A stretch of DNA of 58,954 nt. It comes from Treponemataceae bacterium (GTDB taxonomy: Bacteria; Spirochaetota; Spirochaetia; Treponematales; Treponemataceae). A program made the position numbers and the translations under genes. This document shows, one piece after another, positions 51,473 to 58,954 of this stretch (the stretch's first letter is position 1; each line of letters begins with the position of its first letter). The stretch spans positions 1-58,954 of the forward strand of contig JAIKVO010000164.1 of the NCBI GenBank assembly GCA_024685655.1. The letters are read 5' to 3'. The notes under the pieces are model-generated. The model made no database searches, was not told the origin of the DNA, and saw only the letters and a list, made by a program, of their open reading frames with translations.

Positions 51473-53856
51473 AACGTATTTTTACAGTTTTTGCCATAGC
51501 CGCATTTCTTTGTCTTTTTTTATGTGGATGCGGAAAAAATCTTTCTTCAGATTTATATTGGAGTGGGGCTGAAAAAGAAACAAACTGGGTTGAAAAAAAC
51601 GTAGTTTACACACATAGAATTCAGAAAAAAGCGGAAACAAACATAGATACAGAAGAATACGGAACACCTGTAAGTCCGTATCTTAAAAACGGCAGGGAAA
51701 AGTATAAAATCGGTATTGTAATTTCCGGTGAATATTGGGAGTTTTATGATAATTTCAAGGCTCTTATAGAAGGTTTTGTGAGCATCGGTTGGGCGCATTC
51801 AATACAGATTCCTTCTTCAATAAATACAAACAGACAGCTGATTTCATGGCTTTCGTGGCAGAATTACAGCGATTATGTAGAATTTTATGAACCATATTTT
51901 ATTAATATGGATTGGGGAGATGCTGAAGCAGAAAAAGAACTTAATGAAAAGTATTTTTCTGAAAAAGCTCCTGAAGTTGATGTCGTCATTGCATACGGTG
52001 GAATGGCTGCAAAAGTTTTCTATAACAATGACACTTACCCGATACCTGTTTTTGCTGATGCAATTACGGACTCTTATGGTGCTGGTGTTACTGTTTCTTT
52101 GGAAGATTCCGGGCGTGATTTCTTTTCTGGAAAAATCGATCCAGATATATACAAACAGCAGATTCGTCTTTTCGCAAAAGCGACTGGAATGAAATCGATA
52201 GGCATCGTATACGGAGATGATGACTACGGTAGAATCTACAGTGCGGTAAGTGATGTTGAGGAAATAGCTGCTGAAGAAGGTCTTGAAATTATCCGTAATA
52301 CGAACGTTATTGAAGATACTACAGATGAGACTGTGGGACTGTATCTGGAAGCCCTGAAAGATGTCGCGTCAAAAGCTGATGCAGTGTATATAGGTGCGGG
52401 TACGGCAGTTACAGAATACGACATCATGGATCAAATCGTTGAAATCCTTGATGAAGCGAAAAAGCCTTCATTCGCTCTGGAAGGTTCTATCCGTGTAAAA
52501 GACGGAATCCTGTATAGTCTTTCATCTGCTAGCATGACAAGTTCCGGTATTTACATGGCAACGAAATTGTCGCATGCGTTCAACGGTGTTAAGCCGCGTT
52601 CTCTTCCGCAGAAATTTGAAAGCACGCCTCTTATCGCTCTTAATCTTTATACAGCGCAACAGATTGGCTATAAAGTTCCAATGGATATATTCATAAACTC
52701 AGATGAAATTTACATCGACCGAAAAGGTACTTTAAAACAATCTTTCAGCGGAACCGATTTTTTTGCTACTGGCTTTTCTGATTTCGCAAAAACCAATGAA
52801 ACACAAACGAACAGATACCAGGCTCATGTAAAAGATGACGGCTCTCTTTATAAAATTGGCATATTACAGAGTGGTTCTTATTGGGAATTCAACGAACATT
52901 TCAGGGCAATTTTGATAGGACTTCAGCAGAATGGCTGGATTAATCAGAATATTGAAATACCTGAAACAACAGAAAGTATAGAATCGCTTTTAAAAATACT
53001 TGGTGATAAATACAGCGATTATATCTACTTTGATCCTTCATACAACATAAACCTTAACTGGGGCGATGATATGCGAAAAGCTGACAAGCTTAAGAAAGCG
53101 ACGACAGCTAATGTTGATATTATTCTTGCCTTTGGTGGTGTTGCTGGTTCTTTTTTCACAGACTATGAGACATATCCTATTCCTGTCCTTGTAGAGGCCG
53201 TCAACGATTCTGTTGCCGCAGGTATTTCTTATTCTCAGTCAGATTCGGGCAAAAATTTCATAACTTGCAGAATCGATCCGAACCAGTATCAGCGTCAGGT
53301 TCAGCTTTTCCATGATTTGATCGGATTCAAGAAACTGGGCATTGTTTATGGTGATGATGAGTATGGTAGGTTATACGGTGCCGTAAAGGATGTTGAGATC
53401 GTGGCACTTAAAGAAAACTTTGATATCGTGCGGAATACAAACGTAAAAGAAAAAGTTGACAAAGATACGAAGAGACTTTATCTTGCAGCGCTTGAGGATG
53501 TATGCCGTAAAGCGGATGCTGTTTATATAGGAGCATCAACTGCGGTAACAGAATATGACATAATGAATGATATTGTGAAAATACTGAATAAATACAAAAT
53601 CCCTTCATTTGCGCTGGAAGGTTCAATACGCGTAAAAGACGGAATATTGATGGGAGTATCTTCTCTTGAAATAGAAAAAATCGGTTTGTACAATGCGAAT
53701 AAAATTATAGCGATATTGTCAGGCGAAAAGCCCCGTGCTCTTGAACAGATTTTCACGGGAATGCCGTCAATCGCATTGAATATGACAACGCTTGAAAAAA
53801 TCGGTCTTGATATTCCTCTAGAGACCCTTGCATCAATTGATTTGTTATATTGGTAA
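51469..53856 (+). CDS. Lipoprotein with two tandem ABC-type substrate-binding domains
   Basis: The 795-residue product has a lipoprotein signal (FLCLFLCGCGK, Cys23 or thereabouts) and two homologous domains, about residues 75-425 and 460-795. Paired segments include YKIGIVISGEYWEF / YKIGILQSGSYWEF and YIGAGTAVTEYDIMDQIVEIL / YIGASTAVTEYDIMNDIVKIL. Each unit resembles the ABC_sub_bind family (TrpX-like), which normally supplies amino acids to an ABC permease. No permease or ATPase gene is adjacent; instead the neighbours are the sensor-MFS protein and a cyclase. GGAGG supports the start; the ATGA overlap suggests coupling. Confidence 0.85.
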   Translation: MKRIFTVFAIAAFLCLFLCGCGKNLSSDLYWSGAEKETNWVEKNVVYTHRIQKKAETNIDTEEYGTPVSPYLKNGREKYKIGIVISGEYWEFYDNFKALIEGFVSIGWAHSIQIPSSINTNRQLISWLSWQNYSDYVEFYEPYFINMDWGDAEAEKELNEKYFSEKAPEVDVVIAYGGMAAKVFYNNDTYPIPVFADAITDSYGAGVTVSLEDSGRDFFSGKIDPDIYKQQIRLFAKATGMKSIGIVYGDDDYGRIYSAVSDVEEIAAEEGLEIIRNTNVIEDTTDETVGLYLEALKDVASKADAVYIGAGTAVTEYDIMDQIVEILDEAKKPSFALEGSIRVKDGILYSLSSASMTSSGIYMATKLSHAFNGVKPRSLPQKFESTPLIALNLYTAQQIGYKVPMDIFINSDEIYIDRKGTLKQSFSGTDFFATGFSDFAKTNETQTNRYQAHVKDDGSLYKIGILQSGSYWEFNEHFRAILIGLQQNGWINQNIEIPETTESIESLLKILGDKYSDYIYFDPSYNINLNWGDDMRKADKLKKATTANVDIILAFGGVAGSFFTDYETYPIPVLVEAVNDSVAAGISYSQSDSGKNFITCRIDPNQYQRQVQLFHDLIGFKKLGIVYGDDEYGRLYGAVKDVEIVALKENFDIVRNTNVKEKVDKDTKRLYLAALEDVCRKADAVYIGASTAVTEYDIMNDIVKILNKYKIPSFALEGSIRVKDGILMGVSSLEIEKIGLYNANKIIAILSGEKPRALEQIFTGMPSIALNMTTLEKIGLDIPLETLASIDLLYW

Positions 53857-53874
53857 AATATTGGAGAGTGAAAA

Positions 53875-55530
53875 ATGATTTACGAACTGAAAAACAAAAC
53901 GTTCTGGATTGACGAGGCGGTTGAAAGCTTGCTTTCGTATATGAAAGAACAAAAAATGGATACGGATGGCTTAATTACTTGCGCTGCAGGAATGACTCCG
54001 TCTTGCCCAATACATTTTGGTATTCTGCGCGAAATTGCCATTAGTTCTTTTGTCGCAGATGAACTAAGAAGACGGGGTTACAGAGTACGTCTTGTTTATT
54101 ACTGGGACGACTACGATCACTTTTGCAAAATTCCTTTCTACACGACAAAAGAAGCTGTAGAACCGTACCTTGGAAAAACTCTGCGCGAAGTTCCCGATTT
54201 TTCAGGCAATTATAATTCTTACGGTGAGCATTATATGCATACTTTCGAGTTATGCTTGCACCGCTGCGGGTTCATTCCTGATTATGATTATCAAGCGTTA
54301 AAATATAAATCTGGATATTACAAAAAACATATTGCGCATGCAATTGAGAAAAGATTTGAAATTTTTGACATTATCAATGCGGCGAAACAACCTTACAATG
54401 AAGAAGTTCAAAAACAGCGCGAAGAATATTATCCGCTCGAAGTATATTGCGAAAATTGCGGACGCGACAGCGCGAAAACGATTTCCTACGATAAGCAGAA
54501 TACCACAATAACATATATTTGCAAGAAATGCGGACATCAGGGGTCATATAACATTTACTCTGGTTTCAATGGAAAGCTTATCTGGAAAGCAAACTGGGCG
54601 TTGCGTTGGTCAGATGATTCAGTGAATTTTGAAAGTTCTGGCGAAAATCAGCTTACTGACACAGGAAGCTATTCTGTTGCTACAAGAATTGCTTCAGAGA
54701 TATTCGGAGGAAAAACACCTTTTTCACTTTTGTACAGGTTTATCGGCATTCCAGGAGTAGCAAAAGTGTCGCGAGCATTAGGGGAACGTGCGCTGGCCTC
54801 TAGATTCTGCGACGTGCTGGAACCTCCTGTGGTTCGCTGGCTGCTTGTAAAAAACGCTCCGAATAAGCCTATCATAATTGATATTGAAGCAGGCATTTTC
54901 CGAATCTATCATGAATGGGATATGTTCTGTAAAAAAGTACGCTCTGGAGAAGCAACAGAAGTAGAGACAAGGATATGGAAAATAGCTACTAATTCTGTGG
55001 CAGCTCCTAAAATTGTAATTCCGTTCAAAATCATAACAACTGCGCTAGAGATTGCGAACGGTGACAAACAGCTTGCCTCAAAGCTTTTGCTCAGAATAAC
55101 TGATTTTGAAGGAACCGCAGAAGAACTAAGAAGAAGTGTATCTCCTAGACTTGATGCGGCGCATAACTGGCTTTATAAATACAAGAACGTTAAGAACGAA
55201 GCTCAGCTTTTGTCTGAATTCAATCAAAGCGCTTGGGATTCTTTCTCTGAAAACTGTCGAAAGGCTATATGCATCATAACTCGTGATATCATCAATCTTG
55301 AAAAAGAGGACGAAATAAATGAGCTTTTGCATAATGCCCCAAGGGAAGTGTTGAATCTTACAGAAAATGAAAAATCGGACGAGAAGCTTTCGGCATTACA
55401 GAAAGAAGTTTTCATGGCAATGTACAAGCTTTTGCTTGGTTCTGATAAAGGACCAAAACTTGCAACATTGCTAGCATTGCTCGATAAATCTACATTCAGA
55501 ACACTGTTACGAGGAGCACAGTATGAGTGA
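53875..55530 (+). CDS. Class I lysyl-tRNA synthetase homologue with degenerate active-site motifs
   Basis: The 551-residue product aligns along its length with class I LysRS: the N-terminal TCAAGMTPSCPIHFGILRE, a zinc knuckle at Cys192, Cys195, Cys216 and Cys219, the TGSYSVATRIASEIFGG segment and the C-terminal anticodon-binding helices. The catalytic signatures are eroded. The HIGH-type motif reads HFGI (47-50), the GKDH-type motif reads GENQ (256-259), and the KMSSSKG loop reads KVSRALG (297-303). It may therefore be a paralogue with a non-tRNA or regulatory role rather than the housekeeping enzyme. GGAGAG supports the start; it overlaps the next gene by eight bases. Confidence 0.8.
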   Translation: MIYELKNKTFWIDEAVESLLSYMKEQKMDTDGLITCAAGMTPSCPIHFGILREIAISSFVADELRRRGYRVRLVYYWDDYDHFCKIPFYTTKEAVEPYLGKTLREVPDFSGNYNSYGEHYMHTFELCLHRCGFIPDYDYQALKYKSGYYKKHIAHAIEKRFEIFDIINAAKQPYNEEVQKQREEYYPLEVYCENCGRDSAKTISYDKQNTTITYICKKCGHQGSYNIYSGFNGKLIWKANWALRWSDDSVNFESSGENQLTDTGSYSVATRIASEIFGGKTPFSLLYRFIGIPGVAKVSRALGERALASRFCDVLEPPVVRWLLVKNAPNKPIIIDIEAGIFRIYHEWDMFCKKVRSGEATEVETRIWKIATNSVAAPKIVIPFKIITTALEIANGDKQLASKLLLRITDFEGTAEELRRSVSPRLDAAHNWLYKYKNVKNEAQLLSEFNQSAWDSFSENCRKAICIITRDIINLEKEDEINELLHNAPREVLNLTENEKSDEKLSALQKEVFMAMYKLLLGSDKGPKLATLLALLDKSTFRTLLRGAQYE

Positions 55531-57529
55531 TATAATTGTTCAAAATAAAATCAATGATTTTGTTAAGGATGATAATGTTGAAAAGGGGAATTCCATAAAA
55601 AACAGATTACGCAAAGTGTTTATTTTGCTTTCTGTAGGTATTATTCTTTTGATCTGCGTGTTTTCGGTCGTTTATTTTTATTTTGCGACTCGGAAAGATG
55701 CTGTGAATCTTATACGAAACAAAGTCCAGCTTGCAGAAATTTTCATGGAAAGCCAAAAGTCTTCCACATATGACTTCGCGAAAAATATCGCAGATGACAA
55801 GGCTCTTCAAATCGGTCTTGATATGAAAAGCTCCTCGCGTATTTCAAACTATCTGTATAATCTTCTTGATAAGAATACTAGTTATTATGTCACGATTTTT
55901 GATTCTGAAGGAAAAACTGTATCTGATATAGGTAAAACAAAGTCATCGGTGTTTACGAATCGCAAGGAGCTTTCTTCGAACGAGCAGCTTTTGTTGAGAG
56001 AAGCCCTAGGTGGTACAAGCAGCATAGACACCATAAATGTGCTTAATGGTTTGCAGGATCCGTTCCCGTGCTATATTGCGACCATTCCTGTTCAGCGTAA
56101 CGATGAAGTAATCGGTGTCGTTATGGTTCGTTTCATTTTTGAAGAAAACAATGATTTCTTTACAAAAATGTCAAAAGATATTGAGGCTGATATTGCGATT
56201 TATGTTGATAGTGAGCCTGTAATTAAAACGGCACAGCTTGAAATTTCGCAGGAACGCTATAACGAAGTAGCTCATTTGAATAAAAATCTTGAGGATGTAA
56301 GTTTCAGTGATTCTGGACTAAATGAATTCCGTATCCTTAAAGATAACAAAGACAAACTTGTTGGAATCCTGCATGTATATGTAGATGCATTCCCATATCT
56401 TAAGATTTTTATAACAGTTGTTCTTATGTATGTGATTCTTGCTGTGATTGTAATAATTATCGTTTTGGTCGCGGTTCTTAAAGTTTCTGATTCAATACTT
56501 AATCCTTTGGGGCAGCTTTTGTCCGGTGTTAATAGTTTCAGATCAGGCAATTTGGAGGAAGAAGTTCATCTTAGCATTAACGATGAAATAGGCCGTCTTG
56601 GAGATGCTTTCAACGAACTCCGCAACGAACTGAGCAGCAAGATTTCTACGATTGAGACAATGAACAGTTCTCTTGAACAGACGGTAGCAGAACGAACGGA
56701 ACAGATAAATGCTCTGAATGAGAAAATGAAGCACTATCTTTCTCCGCAGCTGTATGCTTCTATAGCAGGCGGTGATCGTGATGTTTCTATTGATAATCAT
56801 TACCGCAAAAAGCTGACTGTTTTCTTCTCTGACGTAAAGAATTTTACGGCTACGACAGATTCTCTTGAACCGGAAGATGTTTCTAATCTGCTTAATTCAT
56901 ACCTTGATAGAATGGCGCAGATAGCTGAAAAATATCGTGGTACAATTGATAAATATGTCGGTGATGCGGTTATGGTTTTCTTTGGTGATCCTGAGTTCAC
57001 TTCTGACCAAGACCATGCTATCCGCGCTGTAAAGATGGCAATGGAGATGCAGCTTTCGATGATCGATTTCCGTGATAAATGGAAAAAGAAGGGAATTGTG
57101 AATCCGTTCCATGTACGCATGGGTATCAACACAGGTTATTGTACCATCGGAAACTTCGGTTCTGAAATGAAAATGGACTATACAATCATAGGTAACAACG
57201 TTAATCTTGCGGCTCGCTATGAAGCTGCCTGTGAGCCGGACTCAATTCTGATAAGTGAAGATACGTACATGCTCGTAAAAGATGAAATTGAGTGTGAGGT
57301 TGCCGGAACATACAATATGAAAGGTATTCCGGGCCCTGTAAAGGGGTATAGACCGTTACGTATAAAGAACAATGCCGCAAAGAAAGAGATTGTCAGAATT
57401 ACCGAGAACGAAGAGCTGATTGTAAACAACGATTCTATAGATATTAAGAAGCTTACTAAAGAAGAAAAACGTTCGCTTCTGATAAACCTAAAAAATGCTT
57501 TCGATACAATTGCCGGAAAAAGCAAATAA
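55523..57529 (+). CDS. Membrane-bound class III adenylate cyclase with extracytoplasmic sensor and HAMP
   Basis: The 668-residue product has a transmembrane helix (about 28-52), an extracytoplasmic sensor (about 55-285, CACHE-like with YVTIFDSEGKTVSDIG), a second helix (about 290-320), a HAMP domain, a short coiled coil and a class III cyclase domain (about 425-610). Metal aspartates lie in VFFSDVKNFT and VGDAVMVFFGDP, the adenine-selecting Lys and Asp in DKYVGD and MDYTIIG, and the transition-state Asn and Arg in GNNVNLAARYE. It should make cAMP in response to an outside signal. GAGGAG precedes ATG 55523. It ends the four-gene operon and is followed by a terminator. Confidence 0.9.
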   Translation: MSDIIVQNKINDFVKDDNVEKGNSIKNRLRKVFILLSVGIILLICVFSVVYFYFATRKDAVNLIRNKVQLAEIFMESQKSSTYDFAKNIADDKALQIGLDMKSSSRISNYLYNLLDKNTSYYVTIFDSEGKTVSDIGKTKSSVFTNRKELSSNEQLLLREALGGTSSIDTINVLNGLQDPFPCYIATIPVQRNDEVIGVVMVRFIFEENNDFFTKMSKDIEADIAIYVDSEPVIKTAQLEISQERYNEVAHLNKNLEDVSFSDSGLNEFRILKDNKDKLVGILHVYVDAFPYLKIFITVVLMYVILAVIVIIIVLVAVLKVSDSILNPLGQLLSGVNSFRSGNLEEEVHLSINDEIGRLGDAFNELRNELSSKISTIETMNSSLEQTVAERTEQINALNEKMKHYLSPQLYASIAGGDRDVSIDNHYRKKLTVFFSDVKNFTATTDSLEPEDVSNLLNSYLDRMAQIAEKYRGTIDKYVGDAVMVFFGDPEFTSDQDHAIRAVKMAMEMQLSMIDFRDKWKKKGIVNPFHVRMGINTGYCTIGNFGSEMKMDYTIIGNNVNLAARYEAACEPDSILISEDTYMLVKDEIECEVAGTYNMKGIPGPVKGYRPLRIKNNAAKKEIVRITENEELIVNNDSIDIKKLTKEEKRSLLINLKNAFDTIAGKSK

Positions 57530-57552
57530 TTTTTAAAATCTGGAGCGAACAC

Positions 57553-57591
57553 AAAGAAACGGATACGTCTATAAGATGTATCCGTTTCTTT
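57553..57591 (+). terminator. Rho-independent terminator after the cyclase operon
   Basis: AAAGAAACGGATAC (57553-57566) and GTATCCGTTTCTTT (57578-57591) form a perfect 14-bp stem around an 11-base loop. The U-rich 3' arm supports termination. Confidence 0.85.
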
Positions 57592-57667
57592 ATGACGGTT
57601 AATAATTGTTAGCAAGCGTCAAAGCGGTCGTGTCAAACCTTGTGCGTAGTGTGCCTTGAGCAGACGT
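57592..57667 (+). repeat. Dispersed two-hairpin repeat, copy 3
   Basis: ATGACGGTTAATAATTGTTAG... matches copy 2 with the same AATTGTTAGCAAGCGTCAAA core (57604-57623), then GCGGTCGTGTCAAACCTTGTGCG. Hairpin A is weakened by a mismatch and hairpin B is imperfect, so this copy looks more decayed. As with copy 2 it follows a terminator. Confidence 0.6.
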
Positions 57668-57703
57668 ATCTCTAAGCTGTGGATACAGGACGAACCTGAT
57701 TAT

Positions 57704-58336
57704 TCAGTCTCCGATACACGGAAGTCCCATCATGTGAATCATTCCGTAGCGCGTGAATTCTTCGATGTTTTCTATATACTGGACGGCAGCTTCTTTCGTC
57801 ATTTTGTGCGTGATAATCTCTACGAATGCATTTATAATCGTTGAAGCGATGAAATGAACCGTCATTTTATCGATTTTTTTCGTTGAGAAGTGGTTTTCGT
57901 ACATCATGTTAAAAGTCTGCTCGCAGTTTGTTGTATACAACTCGCAGATTTCTTCCTGAAAATGCTCGTGCGTGCTGCCCGCAGCCTTTGTTAAAAGCAG
58001 CGTAAAGATGTCGAAGTGCTCGAACATATAATCAAGCAGGTCGTTCGTTGTCTTCTTTTCCTGCTCAAAATGCTCTTTAGAAACAGCATTGTCCAAATCA
58101 ACATGATGAACAGCATCAGCAAGCATCACAGCTTTGTTCGTCACGTCTATGGCTTCATCGACAAGGGCACAAAAGAGAGCATCTTTGTCCTTAAAGTGAC
58201 GGTACATCGCGCCCGTAGTAAGCCCCGCGTTAGCGGCGATTGTGCGCAAAGATGCGTTCATAAAGCCGTTCTCAAGAAATTCTGTTTTTGCGCTGTTTAA
58301 GATTTTTTCTTTTGTTTCTGCTGATGATTCTGCCAT
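57704..58336 (-). CDS. TetR-family transcriptional regulator
   Basis: The 210-residue product has the TetR N-terminal helix-turn-helix (KILNSAKTEFLENGFMNAS and TTGAMYRHFKDKDALFCAL) and a helical ligand domain. ATG 58336 is supported by AAGGA upstream; the frame could extend ten codons further. It is divergent from an MMPL/RND exporter, and three palindromes lie between them. The standard picture would be repression of the exporter relieved by a ligand, which is inference. Confidence 0.92.
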   Translation of the reverse strand: MAESSAETKEKILNSAKTEFLENGFMNASLRTIAANAGLTTGAMYRHFKDKDALFCALVDEAIDVTNKAVMLADAVHHVDLDNAVSKEHFEQEKKTTNDLLDYMFEHFDIFTLLLTKAAGSTHEHFQEEICELYTTNCEQTFNMMYENHFSTKKIDKMTVHFIASTIINAFVEIITHKMTKEAAVQYIENIEEFTRYGMIHMMGLPCIGD

Positions 58337-58399
58337 ACTTTTTTCCTTTATGGTGCTTGTGCGCACGTAAACCTATGATGTTCTGCCCGCAACTTTGAT

Positions 58400-58429
58400 A
58401 TTCTAGCGACAAAATTTGCGATATGTCAA
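58400..58429 (-). promoter_or_regulatory. Promoter of the TetR gene
   Basis: On the minus strand, TTGACA (58429-58424), an 18-base spacer and TAGAAT (58405-58400). The predicted start near 58393 gives a leader of about 57 bases. The nearest palindrome lies about 30 bases upstream of the -35. Confidence 0.7.
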
Positions 58430-58458
58430 CGAACAAGTAAGGATAAAAAGTGAATTTC

Positions 58459-58473
58459 GATAACATTGTTATC
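58459..58473. promoter_or_regulatory. TetR-type operator, copy O1
   Basis: GATAACATTGTTATC, a 15-bp palindrome of the form GATAAC-N3-GTTATC. Same arms as O2 and O3. It lies nearer to the TetR promoter and could mediate autoregulation or looping. Confidence 0.75.
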
Positions 58474-58523
58474 ATTTTTTCGCCTTTTTTGCAATTTATA
58501 TCACTCCATTGTGCAAAATAGTA

Positions 58524-58553
58524 TTGACATGATAACGGTGTTATCGTTATGAT
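58524..58553 (+). promoter_or_regulatory. Promoter of the MMPL exporter, covered by operators
   Basis: TTGACA (58524-58529), an 18-base spacer and TATGAT (58548-58553). O2 lies in the spacer and O3 overlaps the -10, so a bound repressor would block RNA polymerase. The predicted start is near 58560, giving a leader of about 87 bases. Confidence 0.75.
58531..58545. promoter_or_regulatory. TetR-type operator, copy O2
   Basis: GATAACGGTGTTATC, the second palindrome, located between the -35 and -10 of the exporter promoter, exactly 20 bases from O3, so both sites face the same side of the helix. Confidence 0.8.
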
Positions 58554-58565
58554 AACGCTGTTATC
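58551..58565. promoter_or_regulatory. TetR-type operator, copy O3
   Basis: GATAACGCTGTTATC, the third palindrome, overlapping the -10 and the start region of the exporter promoter. Confidence 0.8.
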
Positions 58566-58570
58566 AATAA

Positions 58571-58624
58571 GTTAGGTACGACTAACGCACAACAAAAAAA
58601 GGCGCACTTGACTAACGCACCTAA
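58571..58624 (+). repeat. Repeats in the exporter leader
   Basis: GACTAACGCAC occurs twice (58580-58590 and 58610-58620). GTTAG (58571-58575) can pair with CTAAC (58581-58585), while TTAGGT (58572-58577) can pair with ACCTAA (58619-58624); these two pairings exclude each other. It is a possible leader switch, but the stems are short. Confidence 0.4.
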
Positions 58625-58646
58625 TAATTTCAGAGGAGAAACCAAA

Positions 58647-58954
58647 GTGAAAGTCACAAAAATCAATGACTGGTTTGAAAAGTTCGGGCGGTTCGAAGTA
58701 AAACACCGCTGGGGCTTCATCATAGGGCTACTAATAATCACAATAATCGGCTGTCTCGGTCTACCGCGCTTAACGCTCGACAACGGCGAAGAAGACTGGT
58801 TTGACGACTGGGAAACAACAAAAGTAAATCAGGATCATTTTGAAAGTATATTTGGTTCAACAGACAGCCTTCTGGCTCATATCAAAGCCGATGACGTTTT
58901 TGATCCGGAAGTTTTACAGATGATAGACGAGCTTGGAGACGAGCTTTTGAACAA
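58647..58954 (+). CDS. MMPL/RND-family exporter, N-terminal part (runs off window)
   Basis: A GTG start at 58647 with GAGGAG (58633-58638) opens a frame that is still open at the window end, giving 102 residues. It begins MKVTKINDWFEKFGRF, then one transmembrane helix at about residues 24-41 and the extracytoplasmic start with EEDWFDDWETTKVNQDHFE and FGSTDSLLAHI, the pattern of MMPL-type exporters (helix 1 followed by a porter domain). The substrate is unknown. Repression by the neighbouring TetR protein is likely. Confidence 0.8.
   Translation, partial: MKVTKINDWFEKFGRFEVKHRWGFIIGLLIITIIGCLGLPRLTLDNGEEDWFDDWETTKVNQDHFESIFGSTDSLLAHIKADDVFDPEVLQMIDELGDELLN

Noticed and set aside
51469-53856. 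Tandem halves considered as two fused neighbouring genes or an assembly duplication
   Set aside because: The halves differ at many positions at both DNA and protein level and are joined by an open linker in frame, so an old gene duplication is the better reading.

Overview
The window reads as chromosomal DNA of a spirochete, most likely a host-associated Treponema. Supporting signs are a FliG paralogue of the FliG1 type, the clustering of spoVG, tRNA-Gln, rplY, tilS and ftsH, a BamA/TamB/Skp outer-membrane assembly set, many short-signal lipoproteins and periplasmic TPR proteins, and AT-leaning codon use. The genus is inference; no rRNA is present. Almost all of the sequence is coding. I see no insertion sequence, prophage or CRISPR array.

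Layout. Bases 1-3235: spoVG (its ATG is cut by the window edge), tRNA-Gln, rplY, two copies of a two-hairpin dispersed repeat around a terminator, then tilS. Bases 3236-10817: a tightly packed run of ftsH, a periplasmic TPR protein, an HtrA-like lipoprotein protease and lepA. Bases 11020-15523, minus strand: an ankyrin protein, a SurA-like membrane-anchored chaperone and a MptE/Maf-like (DUF115) protein whose start codon lies in the loop of a perfect hairpin. Bases 15670-16013: tRNA-Asp and tRNA-Pro with a duplicated tRNA-Pro 3' end. Bases 16258-21304: envelope genes (small beta-barrel, lipoprotein, OmpA-type protein, MltD-type lytic transglycosylase, TPR lipoprotein). Bases 21368-27271: a LiaF-like membrane protein, a TPR lipoprotein and yajC-secD-secF. 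Bases 27374-33606: a fliG1-type gene, an M16C metalloprotease, a small protein, a tocopherol-cyclase-like protein and a periplasmic protein. Bases 33735-45553: tmk divergent from tamB-bamA-skp-mutS, then comF.

Bases 45634-57529 are the most unusual part. They hold a diguanylate cyclase with a LacI-type ligand domain, an ornithine-racemase-like PLP protein, and a four-gene operon: a major-facilitator protein with two extracytoplasmic loops, a lipoprotein with two tandem ABC-type substrate-binding domains, a class I lysyl-tRNA synthetase homologue that has lost its catalytic signatures, and a membrane adenylate cyclase. I read this as a possible nutrient- or amino-acid-sensing cassette feeding cyclic nucleotide signalling. 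That reading is inference.

Bases 57704-58954 hold a TetR repressor divergent from an MMPL/RND exporter that runs off the window. Three copies of a 15-bp palindrome (GATAAC-N3-GTTATC) lie between them, two of them over the exporter promoter.

Several genes (21368, 27374, 45634, 47686) have good -10 elements 5-12 bases before the start codon and no Shine-Dalgarno sequence, which suggests leaderless or near-leaderless mRNAs.
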